Source of the DNA: Heloderma charlesbogerti
Taxonomy: Eukaryota; Chordata; Lepidosauria; Squamata; Helodermatidae
DNA: 64,000 nt
Reading direction: 5' to 3'
Assembly: GCA_026122225.1 (NCBI GenBank)
Contig: JANEZZ010001570.1
Coordinates: 6,386,501 to 6,450,500, forward strand
The stretch's first letter is position 1; each line of letters starts with the position of its first letter. Under the pieces are notes generated by a model. The model saw nothing but the letters and a program-made list of their open reading frames with translations. It did no database searches and was not told the DNA's origin. The position numbers were made by a program, and so were the translations under genes. Shown one piece after another: positions 45,943-57,335 of this stretch.

Positions 45943-47214
45943 CCCGGAGGCCATTAACAATTATAGGCCAGTGGCCAACATCCCTTTCCTGGGCAAGGTT
46001 GCAGAACAGCTTCAGGCACTCTTGAATGAAACGGATTATCTAGATCCATTTCAATCGGGCTTCAGGCCTGGTTTTGGAATGGAAACTGCCTTGGTCGCCC
46101 TGTGGGATAACCTCTGCTGGGAGAGGGACAGGGGGAGTGCGACCCTGTTGATTCTCCTGGACCTCTCAGTGGCTTTCGATACCATCGGCCATGGTATCCT
46201 TCTGGATAGGTTGTCTGGGTTGGGAGCTGGAGGCACTGCACTGCAGTGGTTCCGCTCCTACTTGGATGGCCGATTCCAGAAGGTGGTGCTGGGGGATTAT
46301 TGCTCTGTGCCATGGCAATTGTGCCATGGGGTTCCACAGGGCTCTATTTTATCCCCCATGCTGCTTAACATCTACATGAAACCGCTGGGGGAGGTTATCC
46401 AGAGGTGTGGGCTGAGGTGCCATCAATATGCGGATGACACCCAGCTCTACCTCTCTTTCTCATCAAAACCAGGTGAGGCAGTGGCTGTTCTGAATCAGTG
46501 CCTGGGCACAGTAATGGACTGGATGAGGGCCAATAAACTGAAACTCAATCCAGACAAGACGGAGGTACTGTTAGTGGGTGGTTCGTCTGCCCGGCTAGGT
46601 GATATTCAACCTGTTCTGGAGGGGGTTGCATTCCCCCTAAAGGATCAGGTTGGGGGTGCTCTTGGATCCAGAACTGTCACTTGAGACACAGGTGAACTCA
46701 GTGGCACAGAGCACTTTTTATCAGCTTAGGCTGGTATATCAACTATGCCCTTAACTGGACAGAGATAGCCTAGCTACAGTTATCCATGCTCTGATAACGT
46801 CTTGTCTGGATTACTGCAATGCCTTTGAAACTGGTCTGGAACCTTCAGCTGGTCCAAAATAGGGCAGCAAGATTGTTAACAGGGACTGGCCAACAAACTC
46901 ATATTATGCCAGTCCTTTTCCAGGCCTAATTCAAAGTGCTGGTATTAACATTCAAAGCCCTTAACGGCTTGGAGCCAGGTTATCTGAAGGATCACCTCCT
47001 CCCATATGTGCCTGCCCAGACCTTAAGATCTTCAGAGGTCCTTCTCCATGAGCCCCCGCCAAAGGAAGTGAGGCGGGTGACTACCAGGAGGAGGTCTTTT
47101 TCTGCTGCGGCACCCTGGCTTTGGAATGAGCTCCCCAGTGAGGTTCACCTGGCACCTACACTGTATTCCTTCTGGAGCCAGGTGAAGACCTTTTTATTTT
47201 CCCAGGCATTTTAG
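45943..47214 (+). pseudogene. L2 reverse transcriptase relic, open for 237 codons
   Basis: The open frame 45971-46684 includes DYLDPFQSGFRPGFGMETAL, motif A LLILLDLSVAFDTIGHG, HGVPQGSILSPMLLNIYMKP, catalytic YADDTQLYLSF, and RANKLKLNPDKTEVLLVGG. A frame break near 46650 and deletions near 46830-46930 follow. The C-terminal end, with FKALNGLEPGYLKDHLLPYV and APWLWNELPSEV, is in another frame at 46936-47214. Motif A has GHG where copies A and B have DHG. The endonuclease is absent through 5' truncation. Confidence 0.88.
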
Positions 47215-47452
47215 CATTTTAGCTTTCTAGACTTTTAGCTTGGCTGTTTTAAATCTGTATTTTAAATCTCTGCATTGCTGCTAGGTTTTATTCTGGTTAT
47301 ATTTTTATACTGTGGTTATAATGTTTTATATATTTTATATTGTTTTATTGTGTGCGCTTTGTTTTTACTTTTTGTGAACCGCCCAGAGAGCTTCAACTAT
47401 TGAGCAGTATAGAAATGAAATGAAATGAAATAAATAAATAAGCAAGCAAGCA
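45943..47452 (+). mobile_element. L2-clade LINE copy C, 5'-truncated
   Basis: This starts in the RT domain and runs through a 3' UTR with TTTAAATCTGTATTTTAAAT and GTGAACCGCCCAGAGAGC, to a mixed tail of GAAAT, AAATA and GCAA repeats. The 3' UTR is close to the solo tail at 23585-23793. Its left and right flanks rejoin the MITE sequence. Confidence 0.88.
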
Positions 47453-47569
47453 AGCCATTGTGGGTTGTTTAAGCCAGAGCACATGCCAGGTGCCATTTCA
47501 CTACTCACCCGCCTGGGTGCAGCTTGTTGTGTCATCTGAACCCGCTCACCATGGCTTATTGGAGGGGAG

Positions 47570-47761
47570 TTGTTGTTCAGTTATTAAGTCGTGTCCGACT
47601 CTTCGTGACCTCATGGACCATAGCACGCCAGGCCTTCCTGCCCTCCGCTCTCTCCCAGAGTGTACTCAAGTTCATATTCATTGCATCAGTGATGCTATCT
47701 AGCCATCTCATCCTCTGCCATCCCCTTTTCCTTTTGCCTTCAATCTTTCCCAGCATCAGGG
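47570..47761 (-). mobile_element. BovB 3' fragment, copy 3, antisense
   Basis: The plus strand shows TTGTTGTTCAGTTATTAAGT, CGTGTCCGACTCTTCGTGAC and so on to TTTCCCAGCATCAGG. This is the reverse complement of the last 190 bases of BovB copies 1 and 2 and encodes the antisense of AWRAMVHEVTKSRTRL. The motif AGGGGA borders both sides, so a 6-base target duplication is possible but overlaps BovB bases. Confidence 0.9.
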
Positions 47762-47972
47762 GAAAACAACCCGCAAATAACCCATGGGCTGTTGTTGGGT
47801 GGCTGATTTGGCAAATGGCACTCAGCACCCACCACCAGGGCTTATTTAACCCATGGTGATTGTGCAAACCAGGTAACTGAGTCACAGTTAGCCCATCTAG
47901 CCCAGTACTGTCGACACTGACGGGCAGCAGCTCTCCAGGGTTTCAAGCAGGATTCTTTCTCAGGCCTACCTG

Positions 47973-48577
47973 GACCACAGTTCCTCTTCCATTCCACTAC
48001 CTGTGCCTTTTGTATCCTCTGGGAGGTGGCAAAGGATGAAGGCAGAGCAGTTCTGGGAAGAGGGAGGCAGTGAAGGAAGGAAGAATGGAAGGAGAGGCCA
48101 TCACTGCTGCTGCTTCTCCTGTCAAGCTATGGCCCTGGTTGGGTCCTTTTCAGTAGCCATAGCTGAAGCAGGAAAAAGAAGAGAGAGTCCAAACTGTGGG
48201 AAGAGTCTCTGCCTTCTCTCTTCCTGAGAAATAGTCCTGACTTCAGAAGAGGCAGGTGCTGAGCTCCCAGGATCTGACTGAGAGGATGCCGTGACCTGCA
48301 AGCCCAGAGAAAGAAGGTGGGGAGCACAGGCACATAACCAAAGATCAAGTGCGTGGGTGGACAGCCATGATAACTGCTGCTGATGCTGCTTGGGAAATGC
48401 CCTTTGCTTCAGGTCAGATGAAATTTAACAGTGGGCCAGATCTGGGCTGGGGAACATCAGTTCCTCACACCTGTTTTAGAGGGAGGAACTGTGTTGTACA
48501 ATTCTCTGTCATGAAAGGGTGCACACATTACAGGAAGCAGTGTCCCACTGGCAATTCTCTCCCTCCAACCTTTTTAC
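47973..48577. other. Non-coding stretch, nothing recognised
   Basis: Moderately GC-rich with purine-rich patches (GGAAGGAAGAATGGAAGG near 48075). No exon or named repeat is supported. Confidence 0.5.
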
Positions 48578-48990
48578 TTTTTATTTTATTTATATCCCCC
48601 TTTTCTACTAAAAATAGTGCCCAAGGCAGCTAACAACTGTAAAATACAAATAAAATGTTACATAATTAAAACATATCCACATTAAAACAATCAGTTAAAA
48701 ATACATTAAAAGTACACCAGCTAAAAGATAAGAAACAGCACACTCCAGTTAAAAAATGAATCCAGCAGGCAAGACAGATAACAACCAAAACCCTGCCTAA
48801 ATAAAAATGTTGTTGCCGGTTAGCAGACAATAAAAATGGAGCTAGCCTTGCCTCCCTTAGCAGGGAACTCCATGGCCTGTGAGCTGCCACCAAGAAGGCC
48901 TTCTCTTACATTCCCACCAAATGTGCTTTTTATGGTGGCAAGACAGAGAGAAAGGCCTCTCCTGAGGACCTTAAAACCCAGGCAGGCTTG
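48578..48990 (-). mobile_element. L2 3' end, antisense
   Basis: The plus strand opens TTTATTTTATTTATATCCCC, the antisense tail. On the minus strand a coding relic near 48890-48780, with VAAHRPWSSLLREARLAPF, matches the L2 C-terminus (VAAPGLWNSLPREMRVAPS in copy A). This is a 5'-truncated, diverged copy. Confidence 0.8.
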
Positions 48991-49224
48991 TAAGGTGTTT
49001 GTAAACATGAAACAAAGAATAAAACATTACTAAATAGGTTTCTGCTTCCCGTTCTAACCTTGGGGAGTCACAGAAGAAGTCTACAGGGAACAAGGCTGGT
49101 GTAATACTAACCCCAAACTCTGGATGTTGGTTCAACAGCAGTTCAGGGAACCCTGTGGGAAATATAAGGACTTAAGAAGGACAGTACATCAAAATGATAT
49201 GGTGGCTTCTATGGTCCCTTATTC

Positions 49225-49358
49225 CAGCCTTCCCCAACCTGGTACTCTCCAGACATTTGGGGCTACAATTCTCAGCACTCCTGACCATTGGCCATGCTGG
49301 TTAGGGCTGCTAGACATTCGTTCAAAACATCTGGAGGGCACCAAGTTGGGGAAGGCTG
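49225..49358. mobile_element. Short hAT-like MITE with 7-of-8 target duplication
   Basis: CAGCCTTCCCCAACCTGG on the left and CCAAGTTGGGGAAGGCTG on the right are inverted ends. The flanking octamers CCTTATTC (49217-49224) and CTTTATTC (49359-49366) differ at one base. This is the best-bounded member of the family and supports hAT membership for all of them. Confidence 0.88.
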
Positions 49359-49366
49359 CTTTATTC

Positions 49367-51097
49367 AGACAACAACCATGAGATCCAGCAAATCCATCCA
49401 ATTTAGTCAAAAGCAGACAGAAGTTTATTAGCCAATTACAAGATTCTCTAGTTGTTAACTTCCAAACCAGGTGTGCGCACAGTCACAAAAAGCCATGTTG
49501 GGTGCTGAAGCTCCTGTCAGGATGCCTAGTCCCATCCCTTGGGAATGTCTTTGTAGCACAGTATGCACTGCCTTTTATATTATTGTTTCTCTTGAATTAA
49601 GTTCAGACTACAATCCAACACTTACCATAACTGAACAGTATCTGTTAGTTTTCTGATCCCTTAGCGTAGTCTGCTGATGAACATTTATTTAGGGTACCAT
49701 TAAACATTTGTATGAATTTTGCCAAACACGAATATTATAAAACAAAGTAGCTGCACTAACTGGAGTCTACGTTGTGACAGGAGCAAGTGACGTTATCTTC
49801 AAAGTGTCATGCAAACTTGTCAAGACAGGCTACGGTGGGTACCACCCTCTCTCTCTCAGGGCCAGATTTTAGCACGCCTCTAATCACTCAGAAAAGCTCC
49901 AATGGACAGCACTGGGAAGATGCAATGGTGGCAGAAAATAATTCTCTCATCACCATCACAGGATACACTTGAGAGTGAGCCATACCCTATGTTCTCTCAG
50001 ACTCAGCATAAGTCTTTCTCCACCTGCATTCTAGCAGTCTCCTGTCTTGCTTCATTGCCCTCAGCTCAGGTGTATACCAAGGAACTGCCCGGGTTCTCCT
50101 CAGAGGGAGAGGGCACTTGGGGGCGATCATGTCAGTTGGCCAGCTCATCTCAGAGTGACCAGGGCTTCAACAGGAATGCCAGCTGTACCATCAGGAAATC
50201 CCCCAGAGACCTTCAGAATCCATTCGTCTCCAAGGGTGAACCATTTCAGTAGGTCCTCCCACCCTTGCAGGGGGAAAAGACTAAGTCTAAACCTCAATAT
50301 GAAAATATTTTGTGGTGAACTTTTGTTCTAAAAGAGCCAGTTCCTCCTTGTGCAAAGGTTAGGTCTTTTAAGAGTAATGGCATATCTCAATGTTTCTCTC
50401 CCTGTGCTGGACAGTCTGTCTACTTCCTGTCAGACTGTGTGCCCCCTCCATGGCTGAGGCATGTTATATATCCCTCCTTCCATACTAAAGGAATGACATG
50501 ACACAGTGAATGTCATAACTACATCACTTTATTAACCCTTGTTACAGGACAGAATCAACCACATAAGTAGCTGCAGGATCAGGATGAATTCTGGTGATGC
50601 TACAAAGCTATGCTGTTAAGTAGCTGCAGGATCAGAATGAATGTCTGAAGGCTCTCAGAGGCCTCTCCTATTGTTCCTAGCATCCAGTCATCTACTTCAG
50701 CTCCTTCTGCACTTCTGTTTATCTCACTTCACTTTTTCCCTTATTGTTTTTGTGGTTCCTTTTGGCTGTCTCTTTAAATCCTCCTGGTGAGCCAGTCACT
50801 GCCTTTCTGGTCTTTGTTCTTTTCCTGTTGCTTCCTCCAGCCACTCTTCCTGAACCTCTTTGCTCTTGCTTCACCCTCCTTCTCGCCCACCCCTCCCCTG
50901 CTTCCAGCATTCAGCCTTTTATCTTCTGCTCCTATCCCACCTTCTCTTTCTCCCGCAAAGTCCTTGGGCCATTTAAAGAGTCCTTGTCCTTATCCTTCAC
51001 CCCTCTGCTCAACTAGTCCCAACTTGTTTCTGTTGTTGGGAACCAGGAGAACATGGAGGACTATATGGTGACCTCTGGCGGCTCTTCACATTCACCC
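49367..51097. other. Unassigned stretch, pyrimidine-rich in its right half
   Basis: No gene is supported. GTAGCTGCAGGATCAG occurs twice, about 50 bases apart (near 50570 and 50620). 50700-51010 is rich in CT and gives long open frames without domain content. TTTATTA motifs near 49412 and 50530 would be antisense polyadenylation signals if an antisense LTR were present, but no paired ends were found. Confidence 0.4.
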
Positions 51098-51757
51098 TCT
51101 TCTGTGAGCCAACAATGTGATGTGGCTGCAAAAAAGGCAAATGCTATTTTGGGCTGCATTAATAGAAGTATAGCTTCTAAATCATGTGAAGTACTAGTTC
51201 CCCTCTACTCAGCACTGGTTAGGCCTCATCCGGAGTACTGTGTCCAGTTCTGGGTGCCACACTTTAGGAAGGATGCAGACAAACTGGAGAAGGTTCAGAG
51301 GAGGGCAACAAAGATGATCAGGGCACTGGAAACAAAGCCCTATGGGGAGAGACTGAAAGAACTGGGCATGTTTAGCCCTGAGAAGAGAATACTGAGGGGA
51401 GATATGATAGCACTCTTCAAGTACTTGAAAGGTTGTCACAGAGAGGAAGGCCAGGATCTCTTCTCCATCATCCCAGAGAGCAGGACATGGAATCATGGGC
51501 TCAAGTTACAGGAAGCCAGATTCCGGCTGAACATCAGGAAAAACTTCAATACAACAATGTTAGAGCAATACAACAATGGATCCAATTACCTAGGGAGGTG
51601 GTGGGCTCTCCCACACTGGAGGCATTCAAGATGAGGATGGACAGCCATTTGTCAGGGATGCTTTAACTTAGATTCCTGCATTGAGCAGGGGGCTGGACTC
51701 GATGGTCTTATAGACCCCTTCCAACTCTACTATTCTATGATACTATGATTCCATGAC
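51098..51757 (+). mobile_element. CR1 LINE 3' end, copy 1
   Basis: A 5'-truncated CR1. Coding relic 51100-51660: [85 protein letters not shown] and LKLQEARFRLNIRKNF. It ends in a different frame with LPREVVGSPTLEAFKMRMDS. The 3' UTR has TTGAGCAGGGGGCTGGACTC and the diagnostic ATTCTATGA/TACTATGA tail. The frame is interrupted near 51555 by a local duplication (CAATACAACAATG twice). This is the C-terminal end of CR1 ORF2, beyond the catalytic motifs. Confidence 0.92.
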
Positions 51758-52438
51758 ATTACTGCTACTCCACAGTGGGCAGGCAGGCAAGTAGAACACT
51801 GTAGCACTGTTCTCAATTCTGCTTATCTGACCTAGAACTGTCAAAACAACAATAATAGTCTCCAGGTCAGCAGCTGGAAACACTAGCTGCAATAGCTTCC
51901 TCTTCCTCCACATTGCAACAAGTGGAGAATCCAGAGCAAACAGAAATGTCTACAAGAAATATGAACCCATGATCAGATTGAAATATCTACCAAAACTCAA
52001 TGTTAAAACTTATTGTGTATCTTTGTTCTTTATCAAATGTCAAAGCAGACATTTACATCTTTTCGAGAGCAAGATAGCTGGCTTAAAATTCACCTCTTCC
52101 AGGATGTACAGCAACCTTAGCCCAATCTACTCAACAACAACAGATACCTAACTATGCCCAAATTCCAGAAACTACAAATAACTAAAAATTTAAATAAAAC
52201 ACAAGGGAGTTGCAAACATCTAGGCCCTATGAAATGGAGGAACCAGACTTTTCTTTCTGAATTGTGACAACACAACTAGGCATACTTAGGAACAGGACGT
52301 CTCTTAAGGGAAGCATTACTGAGGATGTCATTGTCCCAAACCTTCCACATGCATAGACAATGTGGTTAAGATGTGCTTCAGGATGCTTATTATTTAGGAT
52401 GCTTCAGGATGCTTATCAGGACCCTACTGAACAGTCTA
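51758..52438. other. Non-coding stretch with a small duplication
   Basis: GATGCTTCAGGATGCTTAT occurs twice around 52372-52417, with period about 27. Nothing else recognised. Confidence 0.5.
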
Positions 52439-52640
52439 TGACCTGGTTCACATGATCACTACATCCCACCGTGGCTTTGTTTAAGTCCCGGTGGGCTGCA
52501 GCACATGCTGGTGGCCATTTTGAATATTCAACTCCATGGTTTGTCGTGTCGTCCTAACCCAGGTGGCAGGGGCTGTTTGAGGGTTAAACAACCCTCAAAT
52601 AACCCATGATGTGTTGTTGGGTATTCCCACCCCTGGCTAA
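52439..52640. mobile_element. CCATGG-type MITE, second copy
   Basis: It starts CCTGGTTCACATGATCACTA. It shares with the element at 45906-47873, in order, the motifs GTGG with TTTGTTTAAG, AGCACATGC, GGCCATTTT, GTTAAACAACCC with TCAAATAACCCATG, and TGTTGTTGGGT. The right inverted terminus is lost or unrecognisable, so the end is approximate. No coding capacity. Confidence 0.6.
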
Positions 52641-53354
52641 TAGTAGTCATGAGGAAGGCAGGGAGATTTTTATCAGGACAGGAGCAGAGAAGGGAAGTGT
52701 TAATGCCCCTCCTTATGTGCCATGTTCCCGACAAAAATCCCCCATCCTGCAGCCACTATATACTATTTTTTAGAAAACTGAAACTTCAAGTGATGCATTT
52801 AGCATCACATCTAGTTTGGCTTTGTCAACAACACTGATAGAAGAAAAGTTAGAATATTTAGTTGGCAGTCGAGCTCTCCCAAAACCTTATTCCACATTTG
52901 TCATATACACAAACCATTTCTGGGAGAATGGTTCTCTTTTAGATAGCTTTGAGGAGTTAATTTTTTTTCCCTGAAAGATGTTCATATAAAAAATTCTTTA
53001 AACATTTAGCCCAAATGATATTGAACAAGTGTAAGTTGAAAACATCGCAATATCTAAAGCTACTATAGGAAACATTTTACATCTGTTCCTAGCCTTGTCT
53101 TATCATCTTGATTTTATTCTTTTGCTCCCTACATTTTAATCAGTATTCTTCAATATTGCTCTAGCCCCTTGATTTAATTTAGTGAGTAATAAACATTTAA
53201 AGTCTTAATTTTTTACTGCCTTAATGCATCTTAATAGAACAAATGGTCTTCCAAATTCCATAACAATTAATCAATTTCCAACCCTGTACAGAAGCAATTA
53301 AGCAGGTATCAGAGGCTGCCAATAAAAAAAATAAAATAATTCTGGGTTCTTAGG

Positions 53355-53437
53355 TTGCAATCCTATGCACAATTTCCTTTAAGTAAACCCTATGAACATA
53401 ATGGACTTACTTCTAAGTAAACATGCATATGTTTGCC
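53355..53437. repeat. Dispersed palindromic hairpin repeat
   Basis: TTGCAATCCTATGCAC on the left and GGACTTACTTCTAAGTAAAC with ATGCATATG on the right, around a short centre. A diverged member of the family at 5801 and 54372. Confidence 0.65.
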
Positions 53438-54371
53438 TACTTTCAGTTTTAGACAAAAAGATGCATATCACTGAAACAGGTAGGTGTTGTCTAGCAGCCT
53501 TTTTCTGACCTTTCACTGCAGTTCAATACTCCTAAGGTGTAGAGTTTTGTTTTGTTTTTTTAAGTTGTCTGTTTCTGCTCTGACAGCTGCAAAGAAGCAA
53601 ATGCTACTCAAAGATTGCTGACAACAATCTTTGATGAATGAACAGAAATAGTTTTAGCATGATAAACAGTTTTTAAAAGTTATTAAGGATGTCTTAAATG
53701 AACTCCAGAATAAACTGTCTGTGACCGCGCACTTGACAAAGCCAAAAGCAGTGAGCCTTCTGTGCACCCAGCCAATGTTCATATATATATCTGGATGCAT
53801 GCATGGACCTGAACCACAATGCTCATCCAGGCTCCACTGAAGTAGCTGGGTATGTGTTTTTATACAGGTGAAAATTAGCATCCGCCATCCAGAGCCACTC
53901 AGTGGGCATAATTCAAGCTAGATCAAGGGTAGCAGGTGTAATGCAGCTCATTTAATGTAATTGGCAATATTGCCATTGACTTAACTGGGATTGATATTGC
54001 ATCCATTGTTTGCTAAGGTTAGCACAGACATATTTTCTTTTTTCTTTTCTTTTTTAATTGAGTAAACATCATAATTCAGGAGCCTAATTTTTATTCTCAA
54101 AGCACAAGAAATTGTGGAAGCAAAAAACCAGTGTGCAGATGTCAGCTAATTTGACATTGTACATGCACAAGAACTAATCTAGTTTCCCTTTTGGCTTTGG
54201 CTAACCAAGACCACATAGCTATAGAATTTAAATTAAACCCAGATGCACACCACAAACATCAGGATGTGCATACTAACACAGGGATATGAACTGATAAATA
54301 GAAGCCTTCTGTTGATAAGGTTCATTGGCTAATATAAAGTGAAAACTGAGCAGCTGGGTTGTCTCTTTAAC

Positions 54372-54459
54372 AGCACAAGCCTATGCACGTCTACTCAGAA
54401 TTAAGTCCCACTGAGTTCAAGAGGACTTACTCCTAAGTAAGTATGTATAGGATTGCAGC
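54372..54459. repeat. Dispersed palindromic hairpin repeat
   Basis: The left arm GCCTATGCACGTCTACTCAG, then AATTAAGTCCCACTGAG, mirrors GAGGACTTACTCCTAAGTAA and GTATGTATAGGATTGC. One of the better preserved copies. Confidence 0.75.
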
Positions 54460-56454
54460 CTAAGAGGTGTATAAAGCTCTCTTTCATGTTTAAACCTCTG
54501 CTTTTCCCAAGAGCTAATGGAATTAATTTTAACCTTGTAAACTAAAGGGGCTTATGGTAAGCAAACTATACAATAGTTAGTCAGAGATCCATCTGTGTGC
54601 TGAATTCCAATTATTTCAAGATCAAACATCTTGTACATATTAAAGTTTATAAGGCCAAAATAGTTTAGGAGGAAGAAGCTAATATTCTTACTGGAAAGAA
54701 AACAAGGATAATTATGATCAAGCAAATAGCCATGAAATAAAGTTTATAGAACTCTGAATCAACTTTTTTGATTTTGCTTATTACGTCTATTCTTAATTTA
54801 CTGTTCTTATGAATATCACCACTCTCCAGAAATCCATTTTAAAATGAATCACAATTGCTTCTACAGTTCAAGTCTTACACAGTTAACCAGATTTTGCTTT
54901 GTTTAAAGAAGTAACCACAGTTAAAAGAGAAAAGATTACATTAAAAAAATATCCTGCAGAAATTCCAGTTAGGATACTTATGAAACTCTGAGCACAATAA
55001 TATATCATGAATTTACTGGCCGTAAATGTAAGTTAAGGTGTAGAACAACTATCATTCACAGCTCCTCAGAAAGTTATGTCTAATACACCATTTCTATCCC
55101 TATGAAGGCTGACTAGGTGTGACTCACTTTCTCCAGACCCCACTCAAAAAGAGTGGACCCTCACTCAATAAGTGCTATTAGCAATTAATACAAGTCAGTC
55201 ATCACATCTTGCATGCTATAGCTACTTATTTTATGACCAAATACACCAAAGCACTGTCTCTGACAGCACATTAAGCAGTTTTTGCTGACTATACAAGTAT
55301 TAAGTGTGTAGGCGTGTCACCAAGAACCTGTATCATGGCTAATTCTCACAATTACATCTGACAAATCCCTGGGATTTTGTAAAAAGCCAGTCTACAGCTG
55401 GAATACATTAGTAAAATCTTTGCCATATTCTTTCAACTGTAAAAAGGCTGAGCTCCAGTGCATAGTTATTTTAATAACTCGAGAGCTTTAATGATAGTTA
55501 AATATTGTTTTCAAATACAAGAGGAAAAAATGGGGGGGGGTCATTTGCACAAAGAACTAACTGCAAACCTTCTCACAAGGACACCCAGAAGGTCCATGAC
55601 TTTCAGAGCAGATCAATTGATTGACTTAAAGCTTGCTTAATTAAATACAAACAAGCCACAACAAATACACAAGCCTAGATAGATGACTTATAGCCAAGCA
55701 TACACTTTTAGTTGTGTTTGGCGGGCAAAATTATTTTGAAAAGCTGACATTGTATTGGAGGTTTCAACAAGGTGAAGAGATTTACTTATGGCTTTCCTCT
55801 TCAGTCATCTCACCATCCCTTTCCAAACCACCATTCCAAACTGAAGAATGTACAGACAGATTAGATCCGCTTTTTCTTTTCTTTTTTTTAAAAAGCTGTG
55901 CGCACGCACAAAAAGAAGGGTGCAGAGACTGTATGGGAACTATACACACAGGAGCAGAGCATTACTATAGATTCAAATTCATGCACCAACAAACCACATA
56001 GCCCACGCTGGTCTTCCCCCAGACTGCTTTGCATTGTAAGCTTTAAGCAGGACACAAGAATCCCCTGACTGCAGGGAAATCTGCAGGAAGCAGGGCTAAA
56101 ACCTGCCCTTGCTCCGTCTTCTGCAATATTAAGGTCTTCTGCAATATTAAGATTGGTGGTCTTCTTGACAGCTAAGTGCTCTTGCGTCTTCTCTCTTTTC
56201 CCCACCCCGCATTTTCTAGGTTCCTCGAGTCCCCACCACCACCACTTTCCACTTGGGTGCCTCCCACAGCACCCCCTTAAGGACTCCTACAGCCCTAAAA
56301 CTCCAAGCTATTAGGACTCACCACGATTAAAGCCCTCATAAGAATCAGCCAGAATTAAAGACCAGTGCACATAACAGGGCACCACCGAACATGTGCAGAG
56401 TGCCTTCCTCATCCCACCCGTCACCCAGCCCTATCTGCAACAAGGAGGAGGAGG

Positions 56455-57250
56455 AGGCTCTCCAAGTCAGAGGATGCGCGGCTCAAGCGGCCGGCTCTGT
56501 TGCAGGACCTCGAAAATGCCAACTCTGTGTCCTGCTCATCAGCGCTGGCCCCTGAGGCTGCTGGAGGCACCGTTTCGTTTAGAGAAGGCGGCGGGAGGAA
56601 TTCAGCAGCGGGAGAGATAGCCTAGGGCAGCGCCGCGCAAGCCGCGGCCGCCGCGCTTCGCTTACCCATGGCCTCGCGCAGGTGGCGGCGCTCCGCTGCC
56701 TTTCAGGGTTGGCTTTCCCGAGTTTCGAGTAAGGACACCGTCCGCAGACGGCCGGCGCTCTCGAAGGACAAGCCGCCTCGGCGCCTCCTCCGAGCGGCGC
56801 TTGGCTGCGACCCGCCCTCCCTCTCCCGGCCGCTCCGGGCGTGCTCCGGCAACGGGGGCGGGGCCTGCGCCGAGCAGCCCCAGAGAGGCGAGCGCGGGGA
56901 CGCAAGCGCCCGCCGCCCCCCGGGCTCCTGAGGCGCTGGCGGCCCGCCCTTTGCGCCTCTGTGAGCAGCGGGAACGCGCGAGGCTGTTTGCGTGCCCCCC
57001 CCCCCCGCGCCAGCCGGCGCACGTCGTGGCTCGACCCGCCTGGCAGCGCACGGGCTCTCGCTGCTGCGCGGGAAAGAGCTCCCGCTTGGTCCTGTGGTAG
57101 CGCAAAGGGGCGCGCGCCTTCAAGAGCAGCCTGCGCACATTCGCGGAGGAGAGGAGAGGAGAGGAGAGGAGAGGAGAGCCCTGCCGGGGTGGCAGCCCCG
57201 TGGCCAGCAGGCAGCTGCAGCCTGCCCCGTCGCTGCAGCTCTATGCTAGG
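56455..57250. promoter_or_regulatory. CpG island, probable promoter; possible minus-strand first exon
   Basis: About 800 bp that is far richer in GC and CpG than any other part of the window and clear of recognised repeats. It has a GC box, GGGGGCGGGGC, at 56854-56864 and a GGAGA purine repeat near 57148-57178. On the minus strand, ATG at 56669-56667 followed by G and then GTAAGC (from 56665) forms a start codon next to a good splice donor, as in genes whose first coding exon holds only a few bases. On the plus strand an ATG at 56668 opens 87 codons of no recognised protein, with a weaker donor, GAGTAAGG, near 56728. Direction and gene identity cannot be decided. If the minus-strand reading is right, the left 56 kb would be first intron or beyond. 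Confidence 0.65.
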
Positions 57251-57335
57251 AAAAGCGATGCCGGTTGGATTTCTGCCCGTTATAAGCACAGGAGGCCAGC
57301 CAGGGAAGGCATTGCAAATGGTGTAGGCGCCAGGA

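Larger units (their letters stand above)
45906..47873. mobile_element. CCATGGGTTAAATAA-type MITE carrying an L2 and a BovB fragment
   Basis: The left end contains CCAGTTTGTACCATCACCAT and GGGTTAAATAA (to 45938). The right end, read inverted, contains CCTGGTTTGCACAATCACCA and TGGGTTAAATAA. The MITE's own sequence is about 45906-45942, 47453-47569 and 47762-47873, roughly 270 bp. The middle contains further CCCATGG and GGTTGTTTAAG motifs that match the related element at 52439-52640. L2 copy C entered near 45942 and BovB copy 3 near 47570. The host SINE is cut just after ACTG, and ACTG recurs on the right, a trace of target duplication. Confidence 0.7.
45881..47972 (-). mobile_element. tRNA-derived SINE (antisense) split by a nest of insertions
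   Basis: The left piece, 45881-45905, reads GAACATAGGAAGCTGCCTTA and TACTG. The right piece, 47874-47972, resumes TAACTGAGTCACAGTTAGCC and CATCTAGCCCAGTACTG, then CGGGCAGCAGCTCTCCAGGG. Joined, they follow the antisense order of the SINE at 59508-59704. The tRNA-like head is missing at the right. Everything between is later insertion, beginning with the element at 45906-47873. Confidence 0.75.
52641..56450. other. Repeat-poor AT-rich stretch leading to the CpG island
   Basis: 3.8 kb with no supported exon and few mobile elements. Two dispersed hairpin repeats lie inside (53355-53437 and 54372-54459). TCTTCTGCAATATTAAG is tandemly doubled at 56117-56151. The repeat-poor parts (53000-53340 and 54470-55450) are candidates for conserved non-coding DNA near the promoter at 56.4-57.25 kb. 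Confidence 0.5.

Noticed and set aside
50500..51050. Antisense LTR suggested by TTTATTA and a pyrimidine-rich body
   Set aside because: No TG...CA ends with target duplication, no second LTR and no internal retroviral genes were found.
56579..57289. 236-codon minus-strand frame and several plus-strand frames in the CpG island
   Set aside because: Arg-, Ala- and Pro-rich translation in all frames is what CpG islands produce by chance. No domain seen.
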